A stretch of DNA of 29,045 nt from Myxococcales bacterium (GCA_020430865.1 JAGQIY010001056.1:1-29045); one strand, 5' to 3'. Counted from the stretch's first letter, positions 1-8,033 are shown. Notes: generated by a model not told the origin, from the sequence alone. A program made the numbers and translations.

Positions 1-132
1 AGTCCCGCCGCTCTGCGGTGACTCCGAACCTCCCTCGTTGTCGGCATCACAGCCGATCGGGACCAGGGAGCATGACAGCGCGAATAGGTAGGCAGTCATT
101 GCAGGGCGCGGGCGGCGTCTGGTCAACGGCAT
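1..132 (-). CDS. Putative lipoprotein, N-terminal part (runs off left edge)
   Basis: An open frame starts at ATG 132 on the minus strand and stays open to the window edge (44 codons visible). The product has an arginine-rich n-region (TRRRPRP), a short hydrophobic stretch (AYLFALSCSLVPIGC) and then a small acidic/Gly/Ser-rich segment (DADNEGGSESPQSGG). This is the look of a bacterial lipoprotein signal peptide followed by a flexible tether. The lipid-bearing Cys would be C21 or C28; neither lipobox is canonical. The mature domain is outside the window, so no function can be given. A TACGAT box 8 nt before the ATG and an inverted repeat at 150-169 lie upstream. Confidence 0.6.
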   Translation of the reverse strand, partial: MPLTRRRPRPAMTAYLFALSCSLVPIGCDADNEGGSESPQSGGT

Positions 133-149
133 GATGACGAATCGTACTT

Positions 150-169
150 TTCGTGTGCACGTACACGAA
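150..169. promoter_or_regulatory. 20-bp inverted repeat, candidate operator
   Basis: TTCGTGT and ACACGAA form perfect 7-bp arms around a 6-nt spacer. The repeat lies 18-37 nt upstream of the minus-strand lipoprotein ATG (132) and just outside a -10-like TACGAT (minus strand, 146-141). It would therefore cover the -35/spacer region of that promoter. It also lies 40 nt past the stop of the LuxR-type gene, but no T-run follows on the minus strand, so a terminator is less likely. Confidence 0.35.
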
Positions 170-209
170 TAGTCACTTCGTCCAGCTACTCCCTCGGGAG
201 TTGGTGCGG

Positions 210-842
210 TCATGCGCACTTGCACTCGTCCCGCGGTCGCCCCGACAAGACCAATAACGCCAGGTCGTTTCGATCCGCAATTTGCAGTCGCTGAAACACT
301 GCCGCGAGTTGGTTGGCCACGGTGCGTATTGAAACGTTGCGCGCTGCCGCAATCTCCGCGTTGCTGAGGCCGTTCATTAGACAGTCTACGACCGCGAGCT
401 GAGCTGGAGTTAACCGGTTTGACCCTGGCCAAGGCTGCAGCGGCGCGACCAGAATCCAGCACGCTTCTCCCGCTACGTGAATCAGGCGCGCGCCGGTCTG
501 GTGCACCAGCGCCCAGGCTTCGTAGAGCCTCAATCGGCTTCCCTGAGTCAGCTTGTGTAGGGCACTGGCTAGATGTGTTGCCACGGTGCTGCCACTGATC
601 CCGAGGTCGAATCCCACCACGGTTGGACAGTCACCAGCTGCGATTCGATCCACGATTTGTCGCTCCCGGTGAGTGAGCGCGTTGGCTTCCTCGCTCGAAC
701 ACCCTCTTAGGACCAGGAAGCGAGTCCCTCGTCCGATCGAGGCCGCTTCCACCCGGAGCGTTCCATCGCAAATCGCGCCCCACACCCGCTCCGACACGAA
801 GGCCTCGCCCTCTGCCAACCCAGCACTCGTGAACAGTTCCAT
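210..842 (-). CDS. Short tandem-HTH LuxR-type transcriptional regulator (210 aa)
   Basis: The start is set at ATG 842 because AGGAGG lies 4 nt before it. The open frame continues upstream to 1460, but that part overlaps the kinase gene and is not believable. The protein has two LuxR/FixJ-type helix-turn-helix modules: residues ~56-100 (LTHRERQIVDRIAAG, then GISGSTVATHLASALHKL) and ~144-196 (LTPAQLAVVDCL, NGLSNAEIAAA, RTVANQLAAVFQRLQI). Residues ~20-48 align with the linker just before the first HTH in the two longer paralogues at 6517-7782 and 8034-9260 (shared pattern W-G-x-x-x-D-G then G-R-x). This protein is thus the DNA-binding half of that family without the ~230-residue N-terminal sensor-like half. 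It has no receiver domain, and its signal, if any, is unknown. It is divergent from the kinase/sigma operon. Confidence 0.8.
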   Translation of the reverse strand: MELFTSAGLAEGEAFVSERVWGAICDGTLRVEAASIGRGTRFLVLRGCSSEEANALTHRERQIVDRIAAGDCPTVVGFDLGISGSTVATHLASALHKLTQGSRLRLYEAWALVHQTGARLIHVAGEACWILVAPLQPWPGSNRLTPAQLAVVDCLMNGLSNAEIAAARNVSIRTVANQLAAVFQRLQIADRNDLALLVLSGRPRDECKCA

Positions 843-932
843 GCTGCCTCCTGCTGCCAGACGGAGGCGCGCGCGGAGTGTGAACGAAGGAACGTCGATT
901 TTTTCCAGCGGGGAGAAGAGTCTCTTTTCCGG

Positions 933-944
933 TATGCTTTGGCC
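933..944 (+). promoter_or_regulatory. -10-like box directly before kinase start (possible leaderless promoter)
   Basis: TATGCT at 933-938 ends 6 nt before GTG 945, so RNA starting at the normal distance would begin at or near the start codon. No convincing -35 is visible 17 nt upstream. The purine-rich GGGGAGAAGAG at 910-920 is too far away to serve as a Shine-Dalgarno. Confidence 0.35.
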
Positions 945-3908
945 GTGGACGAGTCGCCTCCCGACGACGATTCCCTCGACGAGTCCGTTTCTCCCAGCGA
1001 GCGAGATTTCGTTCGGGACGTTCTCCTCGCAGGGCAAGCCGAACCCCCGGAAGAGCTGGCAGGGCGCACTGTCGGTGACTACCGCCTGGAGCGGTTGATC
1101 GGTCGCGGTGGAATGGGCGTCGTGTATGCCGCGACGGACCAGCGCCTCGGCCGCCGGGTCGCGCTCAAGTTGCTGAGGATCGGCGTCGATGGTGACCGGC
1201 GCGGCCTGGAACGCCGGAAGCGATTCCTCCGGGAAGCGAGGTCGGTTGCCGCCTTGCGGGATGCTGGTGTCGCAGAAGTCTTCGACGTCGGCGAAGCCGA
1301 TGGCTGGCAATACATTTCGATGGAGCTCGTGGATGGGGGAGACTTGCGTGAGCGCATTGCCGGCCCTCCGGCTTCCCAGGACGAACTCTTGGACCGCGTG
1401 CGGATCCTCGCGTCGATCTCTCGGGTGATGGCCACCGCGCACGCCCGCGGGGTCGTTCACCGAGACATCAAGCCTGAGAACGTGATGTTGACGGCGGGGG
1501 GCACCGTGAAGCTACTCGATTTTGGGCTCGCGCGGTTCACAGAGGACCCCCTCACAGATTCCGACGCGAGCGCGGAAGCCACCACCGACCTCGCGACCCG
1601 TGCCGGAACCATCATGGGCACCCCGCACTCCATGTCACCGGAGCAGGTCCTGGGGCGAAGCGCTGACGCCTCAACAGACGTGTTTTCATTCGGTGTCTTG
1701 AGCTACGAGCTGCTCTCCGGCGTCCGGCCATTCTCTGGAACACCGATGGAGGCGATGCTGGCGATCGGGCGCGACGATCCGCCTCCACTCTCGAAGCTGA
1801 TCACGATTCCGCGGGCCCTGATCGAACTCGTAGGCGAGTGTCTCGAAAAGGAGCCGGCGAATCGGCCGACGGCCGCGGTCGTGGCGAGTCGGCTTGGCGC
1901 GATGGAGCGCGGTGATTTTCGGGGAGCAAAGTCTTCGAGGGCGCGTTGGGCCCTGATCGCCTTGGGCACTGTCACAGTGGGCGCACTGGCGGTGATTGCG
2001 CAGCACCGGACCCTCCCGCCAGCGCACCACGAGAGCCTGCAGGCAGCGGTGCCCACGTGGACGCTGCAGTCGCGTATCGCCTGCGTTCCGCTCGAGACGA
2101 AGGACGCCGCGGACCGCTGGCTCGGTGCCGCCGCCGCTGCAGCCGTTTGTTATCGCACGCGCATGGGCCTGGGTGGCGGAGTGCAGACTGCAGCTTATCC
2201 GGCGGAGCTCTTGGGGCTCTCGCATCGCCCGACCGACAATTTCCCCGAGGATCCATTCTCAGACCCCGAGGCCCGCGATACAGCGCTGCGCGCGGTCACC
2301 CGGTATGATGCCTACTGGGACGGTGTGGCCGAGCGTGTGGCATCGAAGTCTTTCCGATTGACACTCAGCTTGAAGGCGCCGGACGGGCGTGTACTCGGGA
2401 GTGGGAGCGGGGAGGGTGACGTGCTGTACTTGGCGGCTCGCCGAGCAATGGCCGGATATCAGCCGCGAACCAGTGAGATCTCCCCCGACCAGCCGACTTC
2501 GCAAGCACTGGGGAGCTCCGACGCTGTCTTGGCGTGGGCCGACTTCGACGCTGCGATCACGGCCGACAGTCACGCAGCAGAGGAGGTGGCGACTCTCAGG
2601 TCGCTCACGCCCAAGCTGACCTGGCTTCCCGGGTTGCTCAAGCTCGCGCTCAAAGGCTACCCACCCGACGGTGCGAAGCTTCTACCTCCGCTCGATGGTG
2701 TGCAGCTACCGGAGTTGGCCTTAGTCCTGCCGCTGCACGTCGGATATGGAACACCCGGTAGCAAAGAGGCCATGGAGAGATTTCAGCGTGAGGCAAAAGG
2801 GCGACCCAACGTGATCTTGGCCTCGACCGAGGTACAGCTGCTTTCGCTGACGGGCCAGCGAGAGGCGGCACGCGACAAGGCGCTGAGCATCATCGATCAA
2901 GAGCCCCGCGCGGCGCTACCTCCGCTCATGGATCTATCTGCAGGCCTTCCAGGGCAAGTTGCAGTCGCCCGTGGTGCGGCAGCCTGGGCTCCAGAGTATC
3001 CTCCGGCCTGGGCGATGTTGAATGCCCTCGCAACTTCTGACGAGAGGCGTCTGGAGTTCGCACGACGCGCGTATCTACTGGCGCCGAACCACCCTGCCTA
3101 TGCCCTCAACTACGCCACCCTCCTCCTGCCAGCAAAAGCGGAGCGAGCTCGATCCATCGCTGCGCACATGATCCAAGGGTCGCACAAGGTGACTGGAGAG
3201 CTTCTCGCAAGTCGCGTCGAGACCAGCGAGGGTCGTTTCCTCGCGGCATATGGTCGGTTGCGCAAGACGCTCGAGTCCGAGACTTCGCCGCTGGCCGCTG
3301 ACTCGGCGCCACTGGTCGCGATGGGCCTCGACCTCGCGGACTTGCTAGGCCGAGGTTCTGAATTCGCAGACTGGGTCGTGCGCAGCTACGTCCTAAGGCC
3401 CGGGAGGCTCTGGTTCGGTAGCGCGCGATCAGCTGGCATGGCCTGTGCGCTCGCATCCCGCGGCGTTTCGAAGCAGTGTGTCGCCGCAATCCAGACGATT
3501 CTCGACCTGACGACGTCCCACCTGTCGAGTGCCGAGCTGGCCTTCGTCGAGGGGTGCCTGGAATACGCCAACGGCCGCTACACCAAGGCTGCTGCCGCCT
3601 TCCACAAGCTTTCGGACGTGAGAGACTCAGACTACGGGTACTTCATCGCGCGCGTGCTGGATCGAGGAGGGAGCCACCTGCTCGCTAAGCAAGCGTATGA
3701 GCAACTCGCCGCTCGACCGGCTCTCTATCACGGTGTCTCGCTCGCCCATCCGTGGCTGGCAGAGCAATCCGCGAAGGCGCATCAGCGCTCGGTCGCCGAG
3801 CGATACGCTCGCGCTGTCACCACAGCCTGGGGAACCGTTGATTCAGTGATCCCAGCGGTCCAGCGAATGCAGGCGCTTTTGGACGCTAGTGCGCGGGATT
3901 CGAAATAG
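945..3908 (+). CDS. Transmembrane Ser/Thr protein kinase (PknB-like) with long C-terminal region
   Basis: This is a Hanks-type kinase of ~987 aa. Numbering from the alternative TTG 939 start, the catalytic domain spans ~48-320: Gly loop GRGGMGVVY (55-63), VALK lysine K77, alpha-C Glu E99, HRDIKPEN (174-181), DFG (194-196) and SPE in place of APE (233-235). All catalytic residues are present. A single membrane span lies at ~337-355 (WALIALGTVTVGALAVIA). The remaining ~630 residues should be outside the cytoplasm. They contain Ala/Leu-rich helical pairs, for example around ELAFVEGCLEYANGRYTKAA, that look like degenerate TPRs. GTG 945 is preferred because a -10-like box ends 6 nt before it; TTG 939 is possible. 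The sigma-factor gene begins 4 nt after the stop, so the kinase probably controls that factor. Confidence 0.93.
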   Translation: MDESPPDDDSLDESVSPSERDFVRDVLLAGQAEPPEELAGRTVGDYRLERLIGRGGMGVVYAATDQRLGRRVALKLLRIGVDGDRRGLERRKRFLREARSVAALRDAGVAEVFDVGEADGWQYISMELVDGGDLRERIAGPPASQDELLDRVRILASISRVMATAHARGVVHRDIKPENVMLTAGGTVKLLDFGLARFTEDPLTDSDASAEATTDLATRAGTIMGTPHSMSPEQVLGRSADASTDVFSFGVLSYELLSGVRPFSGTPMEAMLAIGRDDPPPLSKLITIPRALIELVGECLEKEPANRPTAAVVASRLGAMERGDFRGAKSSRARWALIALGTVTVGALAVIAQHRTLPPAHHESLQAAVPTWTLQSRIACVPLETKDAADRWLGAAAAAAVCYRTRMGLGGGVQTAAYPAELLGLSHRPTDNFPEDPFSDPEARDTALRAVTRYDAYWDGVAERVASKSFRLTLSLKAPDGRVLGSGSGEGDVLYLAARRAMAGYQPRTSEISPDQPTSQALGSSDAVLAWADFDAAITADSHAAEEVATLRSLTPKLTWLPGLLKLALKGYPPDGAKLLPPLDGVQLPELALVLPLHVGYGTPGSKEAMERFQREAKGRPNVILASTEVQLLSLTGQREAARDKALSIIDQEPRAALPPLMDLSAGLPGQVAVARGAAAWAPEYPPAWAMLNALATSDERRLEFARRAYLLAPNHPAYALNYATLLLPAKAERARSIAAHMIQGSHKVTGELLASRVETSEGRFLAAYGRLRKTLESETSPLAADSAPLVAMGLDLADLLGRGSEFADWVVRSYVLRPGRLWFGSARSAGMACALASRGVSKQCVAAIQTILDLTTSHLSSAELAFVEGCLEYANGRYTKAAAAFHKLSDVRDSDYGYFIARVLDRGGSHLLAKQAYEQLAARPALYHGVSLAHPWLAEQSAKAHQRSVAERYARAVTTAWGTVDSVIPAVQRMQALLDASARDSK

Positions 3909-3912
3909 AAAC

Positions 3913-4518
3913 ATGGCGCAAGGCTCGGCCATTGAAGCGTCGGTCCGTTCGGCCATCGATGCTGGAGATACGGCTTCGGCAACGGATCAGATCGTTCGAG
4001 CTTTAGGGCCGGAGGTCCTGGCGTACCTGCTAGCGACGCATCCCAATCTGGGGATCGCTGAGGACGCCTTCTCGCTTTGCTGCGAAAGACTCTGGCAAAC
4101 GCTGCACCAATTCGATTGGCGCTGTTCGCTCCGCACTTGGGTCTATCGTTTGGCCCGCAACGCAGTCGTGGATGTGGTGCGCGGTCGCGGCGTAGTTGCC
4201 AGGCGAGCCAAGCCGCTGTCCTGGGCGCCGGAGTTCGAGCAGCTTGTGCAGCGGGTGCGCACAGAGACACTGAGTCGCTACAAAACCGAGCGGCGCACGG
4301 CCCTGCTGGAGTTGAGAGAGACGCTCTCCGAAGCTGACCGGGAGTTGCTCGTCTTGCGCTTCGAGCGGGAGATGAAGTGGGTTGAAATCGCCGAGGTCAT
4401 CGGCGAAGTCAGTGATGGCGCGGAGCTCAAACGCGAGGCGGCGCGACTGCGCAAGCGGGCTCAACTGGTGCGGGAGCGCCTCGTGAAGCTGGGGCGTGAG
4501 CGAGGGCTTCTTACCTAG
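3913..4518 (+). CDS. ECF-type RNA polymerase sigma factor (sigma-70 family)
   Basis: The protein has 201 aa from ATG 3913; an in-frame GTG at 3889 would overlap the kinase gene by 20 nt. Region sigma-2 spans ~28-92, with the core-binding/-10 segment around IAEDAFSLCCERLWQTLHQF and WVYRLARNAVVDVVR. Region sigma-4 spans ~125-192 (TLSEADRELLVLRFEREMKW, VEIAEVIGEV), ending in a basic helix (LKREAARLRKRAQLVRERL). Between the two halves of sigma-4 the helix-turn-helix is longer and more charged than usual. The sigma-2.2 acidic motif, normally close to DAEDLVQE, reads IAEDAFSL, so the first Asp and the final Glu are lost. No anti-sigma gene adjoins it. The tight pairing with a transmembrane kinase fits phosphorylation-controlled ECF factors. 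Confidence 0.85.
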   Translation: MAQGSAIEASVRSAIDAGDTASATDQIVRALGPEVLAYLLATHPNLGIAEDAFSLCCERLWQTLHQFDWRCSLRTWVYRLARNAVVDVVRGRGVVARRAKPLSWAPEFEQLVQRVRTETLSRYKTERRTALLELRETLSEADRELLVLRFEREMKWVEIAEVIGEVSDGAELKREAARLRKRAQLVRERLVKLGRERGLLT

Positions 4519-4553
4519 GTGTCGGGGCGATGGGTTCCGTGGGGAAATATCCA

Positions 4554-4583
4554 TTGTCTGGACGAATTGCCCATGGCAATGAT
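4554..4583 (+). promoter_or_regulatory. Candidate promoter with inverted repeat in the spacer
   Basis: TTGTCT (4554-4559) and AATGAT (4578-4583) are separated by 18 nt; each matches 4 of 6 consensus bases. ATTGCC-cat-GGCAAT, a perfect 6-bp inverted repeat at 4566-4580, fills most of the spacer and touches the -10. That is a classical repressor or MerR-like activator position. It lies 43 nt upstream of the lipoprotein ATG at 4627. Confidence 0.4.
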
Positions 4584-4626
4584 CTGCGGCCGTGCGTAGT
4601 GTCAGCACCTCAGAGGAGGTCAGGAC

Positions 4627-5748
4627 ATGCGACTCGGAATGGCGCTGGCATTGGGCGTTGCGTACTTGGCGGTTGGTTGCAGCGACGACCCTGCGGAAAC
4701 ATCGACTACCGGTGGCGTCGGCGGCGGGGGTACGGGCGGTTCAGGCGCCGGAACGGCCGGCTCCGCGGGCGTCGCAGGTAGCTCCGTGGGTGGAACAGCT
4801 GGTGCAGCGGGAACTGGTGGCGTGGCGGGCGCCGGCGGAACCGGCGGCGCCCCTCAGGACTGGCTGGACGTATGCGCCGACCAGGCAACGCAGGTCTGCG
4901 AGCGCTACGAGACCTGTTGGGGCGACCTGATGGGGAGCTTCTACGGGACGCGAGCAGACTGTGAGCAGTCTTGGAGCAACTACTGTGCTTCGCAGTGGCG
5001 TGAAGACGGGACCTCGGCCTCCGAAACTTCTGCGTGCAGCGCCGCGTTGGCCTCCCAGTTGGGTAGCGACTGTGTCGCCTTTGGGTTGTGGTTCAACAAC
5101 GGTACCGCCGAGCCGAATTTCCCCGAGGAATGCAAGTTCAAGGGTGACGCCGCAGTGGGCGACGCTTGCTCATTCGGGGGGGAGTGCGCTTCGGGTTTCT
5201 GTGGACGCTACAAGGGGACCTCGAAGCTCTGCGGAGCGTGTCTAGCGGCGCCCGCAATTGGTGAAGCCTGCCCCGACTCCGTGTGTGATTTCGGTGCGTC
5301 TTGCGTGCTCGGTCAGTGCGTAGAGCTTGGTCTCAAGGACTCGACCTGCGACGTGGAGCACCCCTGCGCCCGCGGCTACTGGTGCAACGCAGGGTCTTGC
5401 GCGGACCGGGTTGCAGTGGGATCGCCCTGCGATCCGAAATCGACTGCAACAATCTGCGAAAAGGACGCCCTCTGCAATCCGGTGACCTCCCTGTGCGAGG
5501 CGATTGAGCCCACACAGAAGGTTGGGGAGTCCTGCTGGGTGCAGAGCGATCAGTCGCTGGTCGGGTGCTTTGACTCGTGGTGTCAGGTTGACGCCAACGG
5601 CAAAGGCACCTGCATCGCGAAGAAGGAGAAAGGGGAGAGTTGCACACGCTACAGCAACCTGCTCGGCAGTGACTCGGATTGTCGGTGGCATCTGACGTGT
5701 GCGGGCGGGACGTGCAAGGAAGTCGGCGAAGTGATCAGTTGTGAGTAG
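4627..5748 (+). CDS. Cysteine-rich surface lipoprotein with Gly/Ala/Ser linker
   Basis: The start at ATG 4627 is supported by AGAGGAGGT about 8 nt upstream. The product (373 aa) has a lipoprotein signal peptide with lipobox LAVGC (lipidated Cys C18). A Gly/Ala/Ser/Thr linker of ~55 residues follows, and then ~300 residues with many Cys in small spaced groups (for example GECASGFCGRY and CARGYWCNAGSCADR). The C-terminal part resembles the Dickkopf-like or EGF-like disulfide-rich segments common in Polyangiales surface proteins. No enzymatic motif is visible, and a binding or structural role on the cell surface is only inferred. It follows the kinase/sigma pair by 108 nt and has its own candidate promoter, so it could be a target of that sigma factor, but nothing shows this directly. 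Confidence 0.85.
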   Translation: MRLGMALALGVAYLAVGCSDDPAETSTTGGVGGGGTGGSGAGTAGSAGVAGSSVGGTAGAAGTGGVAGAGGTGGAPQDWLDVCADQATQVCERYETCWGDLMGSFYGTRADCEQSWSNYCASQWREDGTSASETSACSAALASQLGSDCVAFGLWFNNGTAEPNFPEECKFKGDAAVGDACSFGGECASGFCGRYKGTSKLCGACLAAPAIGEACPDSVCDFGASCVLGQCVELGLKDSTCDVEHPCARGYWCNAGSCADRVAVGSPCDPKSTATICEKDALCNPVTSLCEAIEPTQKVGESCWVQSDQSLVGCFDSWCQVDANGKGTCIAKKEKGESCTRYSNLLGSDSDCRWHLTCAGGTCKEVGEVISCE

Positions 5749-6463
5749 CGGAGGTCTGCTTCGCGGTCCCACCCTCTTCGACTCCCACTGACAGGTCTTC
5801 GAGTCTTGCTCGGGTCAACGGACTGGGGCGCCCTGGGAGTAGCTCACTCCCGGGTACGTCCTCCCAGCGGCCCGAGTGTAGTGCGCCCATTGCCGCGCGG
5901 ATCATATCGAGGCGCAGCCTGAACACCCGACTGTTGCTCCATGGCGCAGTGCGGCCGGCCGATTCAATGACCTCGTCGAGATCCAGCACGCGATCACCAA
6001 ACATCGTTCGCATTCGTGTGCACACGTAGAGGCCGTTCGTGTACAAGTTGGTGAAAGTCACGCCGGTGCACAGCGCGAGGCAGTAGGCTTCCAGTTCGCC
6101 AGTGCCACGCGACACGAGGTGGTAAGCAAGCGTCGTTGACTCGAACTCTGGCAAGGGGGACTTCCGCCAAGCGATGACGACGCCGGCGCCAAGCAATGCG
6201 AGCGCCAGGCCTGCCGCGATGCTCAATCCGGCGCCGAGCCCGAAACCTTCTCGACCGAGCTTGCCGACCCCCACCAGCACAGCAACTGCGCCTCCAATTC
6301 CCATAACAGCAGCGCATCCCAACGTGTCGCTGTTCATCGCAGAGCGATCGGCCCCCAGCGCCTTCGCATGGTCTTTCAAGCGTTGCACGTAAGGTTCTGG
6401 AAGTGAGGCTACTCGCACGCGCTGAAACGGCGGCACCTGGAACGATTGCTGCTCTTCGACCAT
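5735..6463 (-). CDS. Two-span membrane protein of unknown function
   Basis: A 242-aa frame runs from ATG 6463. I do not recognise the family. The protein has a soluble N-terminal segment (1-46), two hydrophobic spans at ~47-67 (LGCAAVMGIGGAVAVLVGVG) and ~76-98 (LGAGLSIAAGLALALLGAGV), and a soluble C-terminal half of ~140 residues. The C-terminal half contains TGVTFTNLYTNGLYVCTRM and a conserved-looking VLDLDEVIESAG. The layout suggests a hairpin in the inner membrane with both ends in the cytoplasm. The last 14 nt overlap the end of the convergent lipoprotein gene. No obvious partner gene is present; it lies 53 nt downstream of the tandem-LuxR gene on the same strand and could be co-transcribed with it. 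Confidence 0.7.
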   Translation of the reverse strand: MVEEQQSFQVPPFQRVRVASLPEPYVQRLKDHAKALGADRSAMNSDTLGCAAVMGIGGAVAVLVGVGKLGREGFGLGAGLSIAAGLALALLGAGVVIAWRKSPLPEFESTTLAYHLVSRGTGELEAYCLALCTGVTFTNLYTNGLYVCTRMRTMFGDRVLDLDEVIESAGRTAPWSNSRVFRLRLDMIRAAMGALHSGRWEDVPGSELLPGRPSPLTRARLEDLSVGVEEGGTAKQTSATHN

Positions 6464-6516
6464 ATCGATCCCCGCGCGAGCGTAGCCCGGGCCAAGGGAG
6501 TCTCACCATGGTTTCT

Positions 6517-7782
6517 TCATCCAGCTGACTCGCGCCCCAGCTTGACGATCAACTCACTCCGCGAGGAAACGCCGAGCTTCCTGAAGACGCTCTGGAGTTG
6601 ATTGGCGACGGTGCGCTCACTGGCTTGTCGTCGCTCGGCGATCTGCGCGTTCGTGAGTCCCTGTGCAACGAGCTCGGTGACCTCATTCTCGGCCGCCGTG
6701 AGCTTTGCTAGATCAGGGGGGGAGGCGACCCCGCTGGTCACAGCGTCCACTCGAATGGGTTTGTAGAGCAGGGCGAGTCGCTCGGCGTCTCGAGCGGCGA
6801 GGGTCATCCAGAGCGCGACGAGCTCGACTCTGCGGGCGACGTTGAGCTTGTTGAGGGCGTTGGCGGTGTGAGTCGCCGCGGTGGACTCGGAGGTGCCGAG
6901 AGCGTAGGCGGCTTCGGCGTTGGAGAAGCCGAGTGCCGCGAGCTGAGCGGCTTCGCGCTCTCTGGTGGTGAGCTGGCGGACGCTGGGCGTGATGAGGGGA
7001 TTCTGGCAGGCGACGACGTAGCGCCTGCCGTCGGTGTCGAAGCGGTCGAGGAGAGACCACTTGCCGTCGACGAGGCCATGCCAGAGGTCGAGGGCAGACT
7101 CTGGAGCGGCTCGCTCCTTGCGTGTGCGCGCCTTGTCTGCGCGCTGAACTGCCGTGCGCAGGAGCTCCCGCAGCTCGGGGGTGGCGACACCTGATTCCGC
7201 ATGGATGAGCTTTCCGTCGGGATCGAGGACCGCGTCGGTGCGCGCCTCCTGGTCGACCAAGTCCCCAATCGTGAGTCGCAGGCGCAGGGCGTGAGAGAGG
7301 TGCACCGCCACGCGATCCCAAAGCGCGCGTTCGCGTGGAGTGGGAGCGGCCACGACCGAACTGAGACCCCCGATGTGTACGCAGTAGGGACCCTCGAGCA
7401 GCATTAGGCCGCAGTTGTCTTTGATCCCGAGCGGCCCGAGCAACGTATCAAATCTTCGTTCGTTCACGGGCGATTGGCGGACAGCCTCGCGTGCGGTGCG
7501 TAGACCGACGAGGGCGAACTGCTCGGGCATACTTGTGCGGTCTGGCATCTCTTCGTGCGTGGCACGCGTCAGAGTTAGGAGTTCAGGCGGGGCATTGACG
7601 GATACGCGCACAAACCAGTGGCGCATGCGATCGGGGAGCGCGATGCTTCCAGACGCGGTTACTCCCATTCCCACATCGAAACTTGGGGCAACAGCTTCCA
7701 GCAAGCCGTCTAACCAATCTTCAAACCCGCCGTCGAGGCGGTACCCCGCCTCGACGACTCCAATCGGATCTCCAACCTTCAC
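6517..7782 (-). CDS. Tandem-HTH LuxR-type regulator with N-terminal sensor-like region
   Basis: The start is placed at GTG 7782: GGAGGA lies 3 nt before it, and the alternative TTG 7842 falls inside the -10 box of a good promoter. The product has 421 aa. Residues ~5-180 form a mixed alpha/beta region of GAF-like size, but without a signature I can name. Residues ~230-256 (ALDLWHGLVDGKWSLLDRF) are a conserved linker. HTH1 spans ~270-325 (LTTREREAAQLAALGFSNAE, then AATHTANALNKLNV). HTH2 spans ~360-412 (LTAAENEVTELVAQGLTNAQ, then RTVANQLQSVFRKLGV). It is clearly paralogous to the divergent gene at 8034 and to the short one at 210. No receiver domain is present, so it is probably a one-component sensor that binds DNA with two LuxR heads. 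Confidence 0.85.
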   Translation of the reverse strand: MKVGDPIGVVEAGYRLDGGFEDWLDGLLEAVAPSFDVGMGVTASGSIALPDRMRHWFVRVSVNAPPELLTLTRATHEEMPDRTSMPEQFALVGLRTAREAVRQSPVNERRFDTLLGPLGIKDNCGLMLLEGPYCVHIGGLSSVVAAPTPRERALWDRVAVHLSHALRLRLTIGDLVDQEARTDAVLDPDGKLIHAESGVATPELRELLRTAVQRADKARTRKERAAPESALDLWHGLVDGKWSLLDRFDTDGRRYVVACQNPLITPSVRQLTTREREAAQLAALGFSNAEAAYALGTSESTAATHTANALNKLNVARRVELVALWMTLAARDAERLALLYKPIRVDAVTSGVASPPDLAKLTAAENEVTELVAQGLTNAQIAERRQASERTVANQLQSVFRKLGVSSRSELIVKLGRESAG

Positions 7783-7841
7783 GCTTCCTCCGCCGGACAC
7801 CGCGGGTCGCGAGACCCGCCAGCCGCTACCGCTGGATGCCA

Positions 7842-7869
7842 ATTATCGGCGAGTCTGGGGCCGGGTCAA
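7842..7869 (-). promoter_or_regulatory. Sigma-70-like promoter of the minus-strand tandem-LuxR gene
   Basis: On the minus strand TTGACC (7869-7864) and GATAAT (7847-7842) are separated by 16 nt; each matches 5 of 6 consensus bases. The expected start of transcription near 7835 leaves a leader of about 53 nt before GTG 7782, which has a Shine-Dalgarno. This promoter argues against the longer ORF starting at TTG 7842. Confidence 0.6.
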
Positions 7870-7998
7870 TCGCATCCGTGCGGTTCTGGGATAACCCCTG
7901 TGATTGTTTCCGCATAGATTCGGTAGGGTAAGGGAGCTGCGAAATCTGCACTTCCTGTGGCGCGGTGACGTAGTCAATTCGGCTAGCTGAATCTTCGC

Positions 7999-8033
7999 CT
8001 GTCGGTTCGCCGCGCGCCCGGTATCCTCACCCC
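7999..8033 (+). promoter_or_regulatory. Candidate leaderless promoter of the plus-strand tandem-LuxR gene
   Basis: CTGTCG (7999-8004), a 17-nt spacer and TATCCT (8022-8027) end 6 nt before GTG 8034. No Shine-Dalgarno is visible. The layout matches those before 15388 and 21494 (CTGACG-N17-TAtcCT-N7-ATG). Confidence 0.5.

Noticed and set aside
843..1460. N-terminal extension of the short LuxR-type gene (a 416-aa frame on the minus strand)
   Set aside because: It overlaps the kinase domain coding region on the other strand, has no domain likeness, and a strong AGGAGG sits before ATG 842.
7783..7842. TTG 7842 start for the minus-strand tandem-LuxR gene
   Set aside because: The codon lies inside a near-consensus -10 box; GTG 7782 has a Shine-Dalgarno and matches the paralogue's N-terminus.
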